A stretch of DNA of 41,024 bases from Oscillospiraceae bacterium (GTDB lineage Bacteria; Bacillota; Clostridia; WRLR01), in contig WRLR01000026.1 of the NCBI GenBank assembly GCA_009777515.1, positions 1 to 41,024 of the forward strand, read 5' to 3'. Each line of letters starts with the position of its first letter. Positions within the stretch are counted from its first letter, which is position 1. This document shows positions 1 through 9,087 of this stretch, piece after piece. Both the position numbers and the translations under genes were made by a program. The notes beneath the pieces were generated by a model. It was given only the letters and a program-made list of their open reading frames with translations. It searched no databases and was not told the DNA's origin.

Positions 1-1
1 G

Positions 2-1468
2 GCAGCGGCAGTTACTACGGCAGCCGCAGCGGAGGCTGGTTCCCCGCCCGTACCCATCACATGGATCAACCGCTTGAACGCCACATTCGTCGTGGAGAAC
101 AATCCGGTCATCGACGAGTTGGGCAGGATCACGAACACAGTCATCGACCTAGAAGCGCCGCCTATCAACAACTATGACGACCGCCGTAACATCGTCATGG
201 CGTCCGGCGACATCCCCGACATCATTTATGGCGGCACGGGCGTACTATATGAACAGTGGGCCGCAGAGGGGCTAATTCTCCAGCTCGACGAATATCTTGA
301 CAGGATGCCCAATGTGCTGGCCGATCTATCCGAGCTGGAATTGAACACGGCGCGCATTCCCGATTTGGACTACGGCTTGTATTCGCTACCTCGCATCCAA
401 ACCAAGGCTGTCGACGCCATCGGCTACCGAGGAGACTGGCTGGACAGGCTCGGCATGGAAATCCCGCTGACAGCAGCCGAATTCGCTGATGTGGCATATG
501 CAATGGCGCACAACGACCCAGACGGCAACGGCCAGAAGGACACCTACGGTTTCTCGTTCCAGATCGAGACGCTGAACCACCGTTATACGACCTCCTGCTT
601 CTTCGCGCCGGATTCGGTGCCGGACGAAAATGGGGAATACAATATCATAGAAGCCAAGCCGGGCTACATGGATTACATGGACTGGCTGCGCGGCATGTTC
701 GAGAGCGGCGCGATGGACCCCGAATGGTACCTGAACGAGCGCTACGGTGAAGCGGACAAGTTCTCAGCCGGCAAAGTCGGCATCCGCGCTCTCGACACTA
801 CGACCGCGCATACGATGGACATGTTCACAAACAACGACCTCATAACGGCATTCCCGGGCTATCAGCACTTGCCAGGGCCGGTGCTGCGCGCCGAAGGCGA
901 AGCCAGAGCCACCACCTACTGGTTCCCGCCCGTATGGGGCAACTGGTACATAAACGCGAACACAAAGAACCTTGACGCTGTGCTGGCCCTGATAGACTTC
1001 GGGTTTACGGACGCGGGGCATATTTTGACTAATTACGGCGTGGAAGGGCTCCACTATGACAGTATCGATTTGGATCTGATGATTGTGGACCGCACATTAG
1101 AACAGCGTGAAGAAGCCGGAAAATATGCCTCGTCATATCTCACGTTCCGCCACCGCTCCCCCGGTGACAAGACATGGTCGTCCGGCAACACGCAGGAGGA
1201 AATAGAGGAGTTCGTCAAACGCGAGACGGCTATCCGTGACGCGACATACCATTTTGATTATCTGCCCTCATGGGAAGCTGTGACGCCGGGCGTCAGCGCA
1301 GTAAATCAGGCTATAGCCGATCTGCAGAAAGAACGCGACACGATGATCACGAAGTATATCTGCATGGAGATCAACCGCGACGAACTCGTGAGTTTCTTCG
1401 ATGACAGGTGGATTCCGGCCAATGCTGACAAAGTCGCCGCCATCACAGCGGCACAGCCAAATAAATAA
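2..1468 (+). CDS. Extracellular solute-binding protein, LplA-type (5' partial)
   Basis: This is the C-terminal part of a family 1 solute-binding lipoprotein that delivers oligosaccharides to an ABC importer. The frame is open from base 2, so the start, signal peptide and lipobox lie upstream of the window; the TTG at 74 is not the real start. The segment WINRLNATF and the DPDGNGQKDTYG calcium-loop-like motif (about residue 173 of the visible part) are typical of LplA/YtcQ-type proteins of Bacillota. The visible 488 residues agree with the usual 500-560 of this family. It lies 99 bp upstream of an LplB-type permease, as expected for an import operon. The substrate is inferred from the downstream lyases to be a uronate-containing polysaccharide fragment. 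Confidence 0.9.
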   Translation, partial: AAAVTTAAAAEAGSPPVPITWINRLNATFVVENNPVIDELGRITNTVIDLEAPPINNYDDRRNIVMASGDIPDIIYGGTGVLYEQWAAEGLILQLDEYLDRMPNVLADLSELELNTARIPDLDYGLYSLPRIQTKAVDAIGYRGDWLDRLGMEIPLTAAEFADVAYAMAHNDPDGNGQKDTYGFSFQIETLNHRYTTSCFFAPDSVPDENGEYNIIEAKPGYMDYMDWLRGMFESGAMDPEWYLNERYGEADKFSAGKVGIRALDTTTAHTMDMFTNNDLITAFPGYQHLPGPVLRAEGEARATTYWFPPVWGNWYINANTKNLDAVLALIDFGFTDAGHILTNYGVEGLHYDSIDLDLMIVDRTLEQREEAGKYASSYLTFRHRSPGDKTWSSGNTQEEIEEFVKRETAIRDATYHFDYLPSWEAVTPGVSAVNQAIADLQKERDTMITKYICMEINRDELVSFFDDRWIPANADKVAAITAAQPNK

Positions 1469-1567
1469 AGTTTTGAAGCGAGGGCAGCCTTTGCGGCCGC
1501 CCTCGCCATCCGCACGCACATGACCAAGCACAGCCAAGCCAAACCGAGCAAAGCCGGGGGTTGAACC

Positions 1568-2524
1568 ATGACACAGATGCAGGCCCGCATAATGACGCCG
1601 AATAATAAAAAGAAAGGTTTGTCGGCGGTCTTCAGGTACATTTTTGTAAACCGATATTTTTATGCGCTAATGATGCCCGGGTTGATTTATCTGATAATTT
1701 TCAGATACTACCCCATGTACGGCATATTGATGGCATTTAAGGACTTCAGTTTCGCAAAGGGCATTATAGCAAGTCCCTGGAACGATTTTGCCAATTTCAA
1801 ACAATTGTTCCAGTCGACGGTCTTCTTTGATGTGTTGCGCAATTCGGTCGTCCTGAGTGTACTGCGCATTGTCTGGGGCTTCCCGATACCGATAATACTT
1901 GCACTGTTGATAAACGAGATACGGGCTATGCCATACAAACGCACGACCCAAACCTTGATGTATCTGCCCCATTTTATATCGTGGGTGGCGCTCATGGGTA
2001 TCATCCATGCGTTCCTAACTATGGAGGACGGCATCGTCAATATGTTGATTTTCAGGCTAACCGGCACGAAAATAAACTTTTTGGGATCGCCTCAGTGGTT
2101 TAGGTCGCTGGTTATTATAACGAGCCTCTGGAAGGAGGCCGGGTGGGGCACGATAGTGTACCTTGCTTCCCTATCCGCCATCAACCCAGAATATTACGAA
2201 GCGGCGACGGTGGACGGCGCCAACAGGTTTCAGAAGCTTAGGCACATAACAGTTCCCGGCATCGCGGACACTATAATGATCCTGTTCATACTGCGAGTCG
2301 GTAGCGTCATGAGCAACGGTTTCGAGCAGACATTTTTGTTACAAAACAATTTGAACCTTGACGTCGCCGAAGTTTTTGAGACGTACACGTACCGGATCGG
2401 CATTGTCGGTGGGAGGTATTCATTCTCAGCGGCGGTGGGCCTGTTCCAAAACGTGGTGGGCGCCATACTGGTGTTTACCACAAACCAAATGGCGCGGGCA
2501 ATGGGCCGTGCGTCATTTTATTAG
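1568..2524 (+). CDS. ABC transporter permease, LplB-type
   Basis: This is an inner-membrane subunit of a carbohydrate ABC importer (MalF-like, LplB/YtcP group). After a short basic N-terminus come about six hydrophobic segments, beginning with a Tyr/Phe-rich first helix (YALMMPGLIYLIIF). The cytoplasmic EAA loop is visible near residue 207 (EYYEAATVDGANRFQ) and contacts the ATPase. The length of 318 residues is normal. The ATG follows a GGGGG tract at a usable distance. LplB genes are normally followed by a second permease (LplC), but here a predicted terminator and a beta-helix gene come next, so the partner permease and the ATPase must be encoded elsewhere or the operon is rearranged. Confidence 0.93.
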   Translation: MTQMQARIMTPNNKKKGLSAVFRYIFVNRYFYALMMPGLIYLIIFRYYPMYGILMAFKDFSFAKGIIASPWNDFANFKQLFQSTVFFDVLRNSVVLSVLRIVWGFPIPIILALLINEIRAMPYKRTTQTLMYLPHFISWVALMGIIHAFLTMEDGIVNMLIFRLTGTKINFLGSPQWFRSLVIITSLWKEAGWGTIVYLASLSAINPEYYEAATVDGANRFQKLRHITVPGIADTIMILFILRVGSVMSNGFEQTFLLQNNLNLDVAEVFETYTYRIGIVGGRYSFSAAVGLFQNVVGAILVFTTNQMARAMGRASFY

Positions 2525-2555
2525 GACATATGCGAACACGGGGGGATGAGCGCAG

Positions 2556-2604
2556 GGGGGCGGTTCTTATGTGCTGTGTGTCTTGGCACAAGAGAACCGC
2601 CCCC
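2556..2604 (+). terminator. Strong hairpin after the lplB-type permease
   Basis: A perfect 12-bp stem pairs 2556-2567 with 2593-2604 (GGGGGCGGTTCT and its complement). The 25-nt loop can itself form a small stem. A T-rich stretch (TTGCGTTTCGTTT) follows. It lies between the permease and the beta-helix gene and may act as a terminator or an attenuator that lowers expression of the downstream lyase genes. Confidence 0.65.
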
Positions 2605-2635
2605 TTGCGTTTCGTTTACTATGAAAGGGGCGTTT

Positions 2636-4624
2636 ATGATGGATGATAAGATTACCGATGATAATTCGTATGTGCGTTATGAAGATTTTGGAGCAGCGGG
2701 CGATGGGCGAACCGACGACTTTCACGCGATACAAAAAGCGCACGCGTACGCCAATGAGCGCTGCCTCACCGTCAAGGCGAATCCAGCGAAGACTTATTAT
2801 ATAGGGTTTTCGCCCGAACCCGCTGTGATCATGACAGACACAGACTGGGGCGGGGCGCGCTTTATCGTGGACGATACCTGCGTCCCCGCTGAGCAGCGGG
2901 GCGTAGATGTGTTCGAAGTCAAATCGAGAATGACGCCGTTTGAGATGGAGGCTCCGGCAGGCATCCGCAAGGGGCAGCGGCGCATATACATGGGCGCGGA
3001 AGCGGGCGGCGGCGATGGCAGCGACAACGGCGAGCGCGGTAATACTGCGAAACTCAAGCAAAATGCCCTTGTCATCGCCACTAACAGCGGCAAAAAGCAA
3101 TTCATGCGCAAAGGGCTGAACGTGAACAGCGGGTTTGATCAAATCGATTGTTTTATCCTAGATGAGTCTGGCAACATCCTCACGCCCGTAATTTGGGATT
3201 TCGATAATGTCACTTCGCTCACGGCTTATCCCATCGACGAACGCGCGTTGCTGCTGACCGGAGGCGAATTTACCACCGTATCGACCAAATATTCGCAGGA
3301 CAAGGGGTACAACTATTTTTCGCGCGGTATATCGTTCAGCCGCTCCAATGTGATTGTCACGGGGTTGGTGCACCATGTCGCGGGCGAACTGGAGGATACG
3401 GGCTCGCCCTACGCGGGCTTTGTGCGCACCCGCGCTTGTGCATATATCCAATTCCGCGATTGCCACTTCTTCGGCCATAAGTTTTATTCGACCATCGGCG
3501 CCGCTGGCTTGCCAGTTTCGATGGGTACGTATGATATAAACTTGCAAACATCCATTGGCGTCGCGTTTTACAACTGCCGCCAGGACAACATTATGGACGC
3601 ATCGCGCTGGGGCGTTATCGGCTCGAACGGATGCAAGGATTTATTGCTGGACGGCTGCGTGTTCTCCCGGGTGGACGCGCATATGAACGTGGCTAACCTA
3701 ACGGTCCGCAACACAACGCTGGGCGTACAGGGTTTCAATGCAATCGGCCATGGCTTGCTCACCGTTGAAAACGTCACTATCATGGGGCCGTCCGTTGTGA
3801 GTCTCCGAGGGGATTATGGCAGCAGTTGGGACGGCGATTTATATATAAAAAATGTCACATGGTATCCGGCTGAACGCGTCAGCGGCAATCCCGCCGTAAT
3901 CACTGCCAATAACTCCGGCGACCACGATTTTGGATACCCATGCAGCTTCCCGCGTAAGGTGGTCATCGAAGGGCTGCGTGTGATGGACGGCCAGTACAGC
4001 GGGTTACGGGTCGGAACGCAAAGCGGGGTACAAAGTGGAACGCATGGCGAAGCGCAAAGCGGGCAGCATGAGTGCGTCAGCATCTTCGGCGGAATTGACG
4101 AATCCAATACCGGTCTGAAAAGTTTTGGCGCCCCTGCGGAAGGCGATTTCCCGCATATTTTTTCAGAATTGCTTGTCGCCGAGGGGCTTTCGACGGAAAC
4201 CGGGAAGGGCTTTAGGCTATGGTCGGGCGATGTTGACAGATGCTATAGCGCAAAGCCATATGCAGTAGGCGCCGCAAGTGACGTAAGCAATACAGGTAAA
4301 GCAAGCTCATCAGTTACAGCAGGAACAGCAGACGCCGGTGGGCTGTGGCCCAATTTTCGCGCTAGACTGACCGATATTGACCGTTTCGTCTACGATATGA
4401 GCGCAAGCGAAATAGCGTTTAACGGAGAGCATGCCAGCAAACTTGCCGGGGAACATAGCCTGGCGCCGGACATCCGCGTGTCGGAGTGCCCGCGCGTCGC
4501 AATTCGCGCCGGGAACAGGACGGCACGACTGATGATCAGTGACTGTGCGTTGGAAGACGGCGCGGATATGGGCGGCAAGGAATGTGAAGTCGTGTGTGAG
4601 CGTGTAAAAGGGGTGTTGTTATGA
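2636..4624 (+). CDS. Pectate-lyase-like right-handed beta-helix protein
   Basis: The N-terminus carries the pectate lyase superfamily signature FGAAGDGRTDD followed by an AI..AHAYAN helix (first 45 residues), typical of GH28/pectate-lyase-3-like beta-helix enzymes. The rest is a long series of short beta-helix coils rich in Asn, Gly and Val. Near residue 460-480 is a small low-complexity insertion (VGTQSGVQSGTHG). The ATG at 2636 is chosen because GAAAGGGG lies just upstream; an in-frame ATG at 2621 overlaps that site. There is no signal peptide, so it is predicted to be cytosolic. Its stop overlaps the start of the PL8 gene (ATGA), which indicates translational coupling. Likely a glycosidase or lyase on imported oligosaccharide; the exact substrate cannot be read from the sequence. 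Confidence 0.8.
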   Translation: MMDDKITDDNSYVRYEDFGAAGDGRTDDFHAIQKAHAYANERCLTVKANPAKTYYIGFSPEPAVIMTDTDWGGARFIVDDTCVPAEQRGVDVFEVKSRMTPFEMEAPAGIRKGQRRIYMGAEAGGGDGSDNGERGNTAKLKQNALVIATNSGKKQFMRKGLNVNSGFDQIDCFILDESGNILTPVIWDFDNVTSLTAYPIDERALLLTGGEFTTVSTKYSQDKGYNYFSRGISFSRSNVIVTGLVHHVAGELEDTGSPYAGFVRTRACAYIQFRDCHFFGHKFYSTIGAAGLPVSMGTYDINLQTSIGVAFYNCRQDNIMDASRWGVIGSNGCKDLLLDGCVFSRVDAHMNVANLTVRNTTLGVQGFNAIGHGLLTVENVTIMGPSVVSLRGDYGSSWDGDLYIKNVTWYPAERVSGNPAVITANNSGDHDFGYPCSFPRKVVIEGLRVMDGQYSGLRVGTQSGVQSGTHGEAQSGQHECVSIFGGIDESNTGLKSFGAPAEGDFPHIFSELLVAEGLSTETGKGFRLWSGDVDRCYSAKPYAVGAASDVSNTGKASSSVTAGTADAGGLWPNFRARLTDIDRFVYDMSASEIAFNGEHASKLAGEHSLAPDIRVSECPRVAIRAGNRTARLMISDCALEDGADMGGKECEVVCERVKGVLL

Positions 4625-5973
4625 GCTGCGATTTAAATATAATAGCCAAGCGGCTTGTCGACGGTTTTGTACAGAGCGGCGAGCATGAGGGCGCGGCGGC
4701 GGCGTATGTGGCGCAGCGGCCTGACGGGAGCTTCCCCGACATCGACTACAGCAACGACAGCATGTCTTCGTGGGAGCCGTCAAAGCATCTACCTAGGTTG
4801 CGCGAAATGGCGGTGGCGTACAAGCGTATATGCGGCGGAAACGGCGGGGACGGCGGAGGCGCCAACGGCGCAGACATGCTCGCAGCAGTTATAAAAGGAC
4901 TTGAATTTTGGTTTGCGCGAAAACCGGTTTCATTAAACTGGTGGCACAACCAAATTGGGAAACAATTGCAACTGGGTCCGATAGCGTTAATGTTGAAAGA
5001 CGATTTACCAGGGATTTTGATCGACGCCTGTGCAGACGCGCTGCTCGATCCCGCTAAAGTCGGACCAACCTTCACCACCGGCCAAAACCTGGTCTGGTTC
5101 GCTACAGAATCTATATACAGAGGCTTGATCAAGGAGGACGAGGGCGACGTCGCCGACGGCGTCAGCTATATCCTGCGTGAGATCACGATCGGGCAGCGCG
5201 AGGGCATCCAAACCGACTACAGCTTCCACCAGCACGGCCCGCAACTATACAATGGCGGTTACGGTCTTGGATTCGTCAGGGACACTGCGCATTTCGCCCA
5301 CATGCTGCGAGGGACCGCGTACGCCTTCCCATCCGAGAAGTTGGATATGATAGTCGGGCTGCTGCTCGAAGGCGATCGCTGGATGGTTTATAGTCACTGG
5401 ATGGATTATTGCGTTCAGGGGCGGGAGATCGCACGTGTCGGCTGCGACAAAAAAGCAATCTCGCTGATACCCGTATGCGACATGCTTGAGCAACTGGCGC
5501 CGTCCCGCGCCGCAGAAATCCTCGGGCTAAAATCCATGATCAGCGGCAAGTCGCGTTCATGTGTGATCGGAAACCGCTATTTCCACCACAGCGATTATAT
5601 GTCCCACAGGGACGCAGGGTTTGCTTCTTCGGTCCGGATGGCCTCGTCGCGCTTGTTTGGGACCGAGTCTATGAACAGGGAGAACCGCAAAGGCTGCTGG
5701 TTGCCGTTCGGCGTACATTTCACGCTCGTCCGAGGTGACGAGTATGATGGGATAGTCCCTCTGTTCAACTGGACGCAGTTGCCAGGCGTCACGGCGCCAC
5801 AAATGCTGTATGAGATGCCTGTGTTCGTCAACACGGATGTCGAGTTCGTCGGCGGGGTGTCCGACGGAACCTTCGGGGCGGCTGCCATGCAGTTAGATAA
5901 ATTGGATGTCCGCGCTAAAAAAAGCGTGGTTTTTCTTTGGCGGCGAAATAGTGTGCCTGGGGGCGGACATTGA
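4621..5973 (+). CDS. Polysaccharide lyase family 8, N-terminal catalytic part (frameshifted)
   Basis: This reading frame holds the alpha/alpha-toroid catalytic domain of a PL8 lyase (hyaluronate, chondroitin AC or xanthan lyase family). The active site is intact: N156 (TGQN), H205 (QHGPQ) and Y214 (GGYG). The N-to-H spacing of 49 and H-to-Y spacing of 9 match the family pattern as I recall it from chondroitinase AC (N175, H225, Y234). No signal peptide is seen. The frame ends in junk residues (KKSVVFLWRRNSVPGGGH) because of an A7 run at 5917-5923. With six A's the protein would read straight on as KKAWFFFGGE in the frame of the next entry, giving about 700 residues, the normal PL8 size. The break may be a real mutation, slippage or an assembly error. 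Confidence 0.85.
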   Translation: MSCDLNIIAKRLVDGFVQSGEHEGAAAAYVAQRPDGSFPDIDYSNDSMSSWEPSKHLPRLREMAVAYKRICGGNGGDGGGANGADMLAAVIKGLEFWFARKPVSLNWWHNQIGKQLQLGPIALMLKDDLPGILIDACADALLDPAKVGPTFTTGQNLVWFATESIYRGLIKEDEGDVADGVSYILREITIGQREGIQTDYSFHQHGPQLYNGGYGLGFVRDTAHFAHMLRGTAYAFPSEKLDMIVGLLLEGDRWMVYSHWMDYCVQGREIARVGCDKKAISLIPVCDMLEQLAPSRAAEILGLKSMISGKSRSCVIGNRYFHHSDYMSHRDAGFASSVRMASSRLFGTESMNRENRKGCWLPFGVHFTLVRGDEYDGIVPLFNWTQLPGVTAPQMLYEMPVFVNTDVEFVGGVSDGTFGAAAMQLDKLDVRAKKSVVFLWRRNSVPGGGH

Positions 5974-6736
5974 TTCCAGATCGGATTTTAAAGTCATGAC
6001 AACGCTCAACCAATGCCGACTGCACGGCGATATATTAGCCGATGGGACGAAGTTGATAGCTGAACAAAACGATGTGCTTCTCAACAATCAAGACAAGAAG
6101 TTTGGCGTCGATCTCACGGCAAAGATATGCGCCGGCCGGATATACCACGACGGTGTCGCATACCTGCCGGTCGAGGGCACAAAGGTCAACATTGAGGCGC
6201 AACGCCGCAACGGCAGTTGGAGCGACATCGGCGTCGCAGTGGGCAGCCCTGTCGAAGGCGACGTGTTCACCCTCACTATAGATCACGGCATACGGCAGAA
6301 GGGCGCAGGTTATGCATACACGATCATCCCGGACGTGACGCCGAACGATTATAGCAACAGAACACAACAATGTGCAATATTGGCCAACACCGGGAAGTTG
6401 CAAGCAGTCCGGTACGCGCCAGTCGGCACGGATGCGGGCTCGGACGCAGGCGCGGCGGGTGGCGTAGACGTTATAGGGGCGGTGTTCTATGAAGCCGGTA
6501 GCCTCTCATTCGGGGGTATTGACATTACCGTATCAGATCCTTGTATTATACTACTCAAACCAAAGGCGCATATATATGAGTTGACCATATCATGCCCGTT
6601 GGCGGAAGTCGCGTGCATCGATTTTACACTATCCGCTCACGGGAAGCAGTTCATAAAACACATAACAATGCCGCAAAGCGGCGAAACAGGGGCGTCCGTA
6701 AACGCCCACATGCAGGGGGTAGCAATATGCGATTGA
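5906..6736 (+). CDS. Polysaccharide lyase family 8, C-terminal beta-sandwich part (frameshifted)
   Basis: This frame carries the C-terminal part of the preceding PL8 lyase. It begins in the family-typical segment KKAWFFFGGEIVCLGADI and continues with TTLNQCRLHGD, where PL8 proteins have a conserved TT.NQ motif of the central beta-sandwich domain. The end includes a short Gly/Asp/Ala insertion (DAGSDAGAAGG). The ATG at 5906 has no evident ribosome binding site and lies inside the upstream frame, so it is probably not a natural start. Together with the upstream frame it would be one gene, 4621-6736. The end overlaps the heparinase-like gene by 10 bp. Confidence 0.8.
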   Translation: MSALKKAWFFFGGEIVCLGADIDSRSDFKVMTTLNQCRLHGDILADGTKLIAEQNDVLLNNQDKKFGVDLTAKICAGRIYHDGVAYLPVEGTKVNIEAQRRNGSWSDIGVAVGSPVEGDVFTLTIDHGIRQKGAGYAYTIIPDVTPNDYSNRTQQCAILANTGKLQAVRYAPVGTDAGSDAGAAGGVDVIGAVFYEAGSLSFGGIDITVSDPCIILLKPKAHIYELTISCPLAEVACIDFTLSAHGKQFIKHITMPQSGETGASVNAHMQGVAICD

Positions 6737-8565
6737 ACATGCGCCCGTCCGGGGAAATTCGGGCAATGCTGGACCAATCGGACGAATACCGTAAAATATT
6801 TAAAGAGTTAACGGATGTATACGAGACATGGCGCGACCATTTCGACGCGTTCGAAAGCCCCGGGCGCGTTTCGGGCTGGGGCCACGACTATGTGTGCCCG
6901 GACTGTGCCGGCCGCTTGATCGCCGATCGCAGACAGCCGCTGCTGCACATTTGCTCTCAATGTAGCACGGTCGCGCCCAACAGGCGCGAAGTGCTAGAAG
7001 CATGGGTATACACCATGCGTTCTGAAATATCGGAAAGCCTTGTAAACGCTTCACTGGCATACTATATCCACGGGGACGCCGTAGCGTACGATTATGTGGC
7101 GCATGTGATTGACTGGTACGCCGAGCATTACGCCGAATTCCCCGAACACGGCGAGCATGCAGGGCAAGGCCGCGTGATGGGGCAATCGCTCGACGAAGCT
7201 GTATGGGGGATCAAGCTCTTGCGCGCGATCGCCAACATCGGCATCGACACATGCAGTAGCCGTGGCCAGCGCTGGTACCGGCAACTGTTCTTGCCGGCAG
7301 CGCGCCTTGTGATGTCGCAACAATCTGCCATCCACAACATACCGCTCTGGCACGCCTCATATGCCATATCGGCGGCACTGTTGTTTGGAGACGAGCGGCT
7401 GTACGCCTCGTCGATGAACCAGGAAATGGGCGGGCTAAATCAAATCATCAAAGGCTTTACGCCGGACGGTATATGGTACGAAAACTCAAACCTCTACCAC
7501 TATTATTCCTTGGAAGCCGCCGCCAATCTGTGCGTTTTTTTGGATCAGGCGATGCGCCCAAACCAGCAAATATATGAACGTGTGTTACAAGCCGCGCTCG
7601 CACCTGTAAATATAGCATATCGCGACGGCGTAATTTCTGCGATGAACGATGGCTGGAAGGGGACGGACGTCCGTCGGAGCGCCGATTTGATGCGCCGCCT
7701 GGTGCATCCGCTCAAAAACACCCCGGGCGCCGGGAGGCTGAGCGCGTACATCTGCGAACACGACGCTGGCCCGAGCTTGAATAAGCTGCTGTTTGACGTC
7801 CCGCACACCGGCGGCACATCGCAGTATGATAAATCTATATTACTGGGCAGCAACCGCATCGCGGTACTGCGATCGCCACAAACAGAAGTCTATATAAAAT
7901 TCGGCAACTTGACCCGCAGCCATGCGCACCCGGACGCTCTGTCCATCAGCTTCAACGGCTTCTCTATGGACACAGGCACACCGGGCTACGGCTCGCAGTT
8001 ACACCGCGAATGGTTCACAAAGACGCTGGCGCACAGCACTTTTATGGTGGATGCTAACAGTCAGAACCCCCTTGCTTGCGGCAATGCCGAGTTGTCAGAA
8101 GACGGCAGGGAGCTGACGGCGGTTGTAGCAGGCGCGTACCCTGGCGTCACTGCCCGCCGCGCCCTGAAACTGGATGGTGCGATCCTATGCGATCGGATGA
8201 CCGTCGGCTCAGATGAAGCAGATACAGAGCATGTAATAGACTGGATATTCCACTCCGCCGGGGAGATGAGCCTTGCAGGGCAGTTCCAACCGGCCAAGCT
8301 TATACCGGCTGCTAGCGGCCAGGGTTATGAGCACCTCTCCGATATCCGCTTCTTCACAGGCACGCTATCTCCCATCTGGACGTTGGTGAATCAAACGCTC
8401 TCTCTGGAAATGGACACTGGCGGTGCGGAAGTCTATGTTGCCACATCCCCTGACAATCCCGCGACCGAAAGCCGAACAACTATAATCGTGCGCAAACGCG
8501 CGGCCTTCGCAGAGTTTAGTGCTATGTTTAAATTCGGCCAATCTGTTGTAGGGGTACAATCATAA
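6727..8565 (+). CDS. Heparinase II/III-like polysaccharide lyase
   Basis: This is predicted to cleave uronic-acid-containing oligosaccharides by beta-elimination. Near residues 56-78 a CPDC...CSQC pair suggests a zinc-knuckle-like site. An alpha/alpha-toroid segment follows, with conserved HNIPLWHASY and NSNLYHYYSLE motifs that supply the likely His/Tyr acid-base pair. The C-terminal beta-sandwich domain has RSHAHPDALS, the hallmark of the heparinase II/III-like domain. The ATG at 6727 is preceded by AGGGGGT and overlaps the PL8 end, so the genes are translationally coupled. The 612-residue length is normal. There is no signal peptide, so the protein probably works in the cytosol on imported unsaturated or longer fragments. 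Confidence 0.88.
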   Translation: MRLNMRPSGEIRAMLDQSDEYRKIFKELTDVYETWRDHFDAFESPGRVSGWGHDYVCPDCAGRLIADRRQPLLHICSQCSTVAPNRREVLEAWVYTMRSEISESLVNASLAYYIHGDAVAYDYVAHVIDWYAEHYAEFPEHGEHAGQGRVMGQSLDEAVWGIKLLRAIANIGIDTCSSRGQRWYRQLFLPAARLVMSQQSAIHNIPLWHASYAISAALLFGDERLYASSMNQEMGGLNQIIKGFTPDGIWYENSNLYHYYSLEAAANLCVFLDQAMRPNQQIYERVLQAALAPVNIAYRDGVISAMNDGWKGTDVRRSADLMRRLVHPLKNTPGAGRLSAYICEHDAGPSLNKLLFDVPHTGGTSQYDKSILLGSNRIAVLRSPQTEVYIKFGNLTRSHAHPDALSISFNGFSMDTGTPGYGSQLHREWFTKTLAHSTFMVDANSQNPLACGNAELSEDGRELTAVVAGAYPGVTARRALKLDGAILCDRMTVGSDEADTEHVIDWIFHSAGEMSLAGQFQPAKLIPAASGQGYEHLSDIRFFTGTLSPIWTLVNQTLSLEMDTGGAEVYVATSPDNPATESRTTIIVRKRAAFAEFSAMFKFGQSVVGVQS

Positions 8566-8621
8566 TTTTATGGGCGCCGGGCAACTCAATTGATACAATT
8601 AACGTTATATTATATACGAAT

Positions 8622-8957
8622 TTATAATTTATTTGGCCATTCCGGCTTCATATAAGGCGCCCTGCTCATAAAATATGATTCGACTTTATTAACAAACTTG
8701 CCGTCCCTTTGCGTTTCCTCGGAGACTCTCTGCCATTCGGGGTCGTCCGCGAAAGACTTCCATGCAGCCTCGCGATGCTCCAGATCGCGAAAAGCGCAAA
8801 TGTAGTAAATTTTCTCGACGCCCGTATGATCCTCCCACATGTCGCAGACATGGATCCCATGCTTCTTAAAAAGGTCGAGCTCCGGGCTTTCAAAGCGATT
8901 GTGCATGTTTTGAAGCTTGCCCGGGTTCATATGATAGATGCGCAGTTCGTAAATCAT
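8622..8957 (-). CDS. NIPSNAP family protein
   Basis: This small protein of 111 residues is a ferredoxin-like (dimeric alpha/beta-barrel) NIPSNAP-family member. Diagnostic features are the start MIYELRIYHMNPGKL, the FKKHGI segment and the C-terminal ESYFMSRAPYMKPEW. Bacterial members often accompany sugar catabolic genes, but their reaction is unknown. The start at 8957 is chosen because AAAGGA lies 7 bp upstream; a longer reading adds twelve hydrophobic residues without a ribosome binding site. It is divergent from the oxidoreductase at 9088, with a 130-bp AT-rich shared promoter region. Confidence 0.85.
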   Translation of the reverse strand: MIYELRIYHMNPGKLQNMHNRFESPELDLFKKHGIHVCDMWEDHTGVEKIYYICAFRDLEHREAAWKSFADDPEWQRVSEETQRDGKFVNKVESYFMSRAPYMKPEWPNKL

Positions 8958-9087
8958 GGTTAATCCTTTCAGTGGCTTTATTATGATTATCATTTGCTTG
9001 CTAATATATTACGCTTAAAATATACTAATGTATACTTATTATGCGTTACAGACATCAAAAAATATGATTTATCGGGGAGGTTATCGC

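Noticed and set aside
2546-2635. Longer N-terminus for the pectate-lyase-like gene starting at 2546
   Set aside because: It would translate through the terminator-like hairpin. The ATG at 2636 has a proper ribosome binding site and starts close to the conserved domain.
5906-5973. Programmed -1 ribosomal frameshifting at the A7 run
   Set aside because: Joining the two PL8 frames needs a +1 shift (loss of one base), so a normal -1 slippery site does not fit. Mutation, transcriptional slippage or a sequencing error is more likely.
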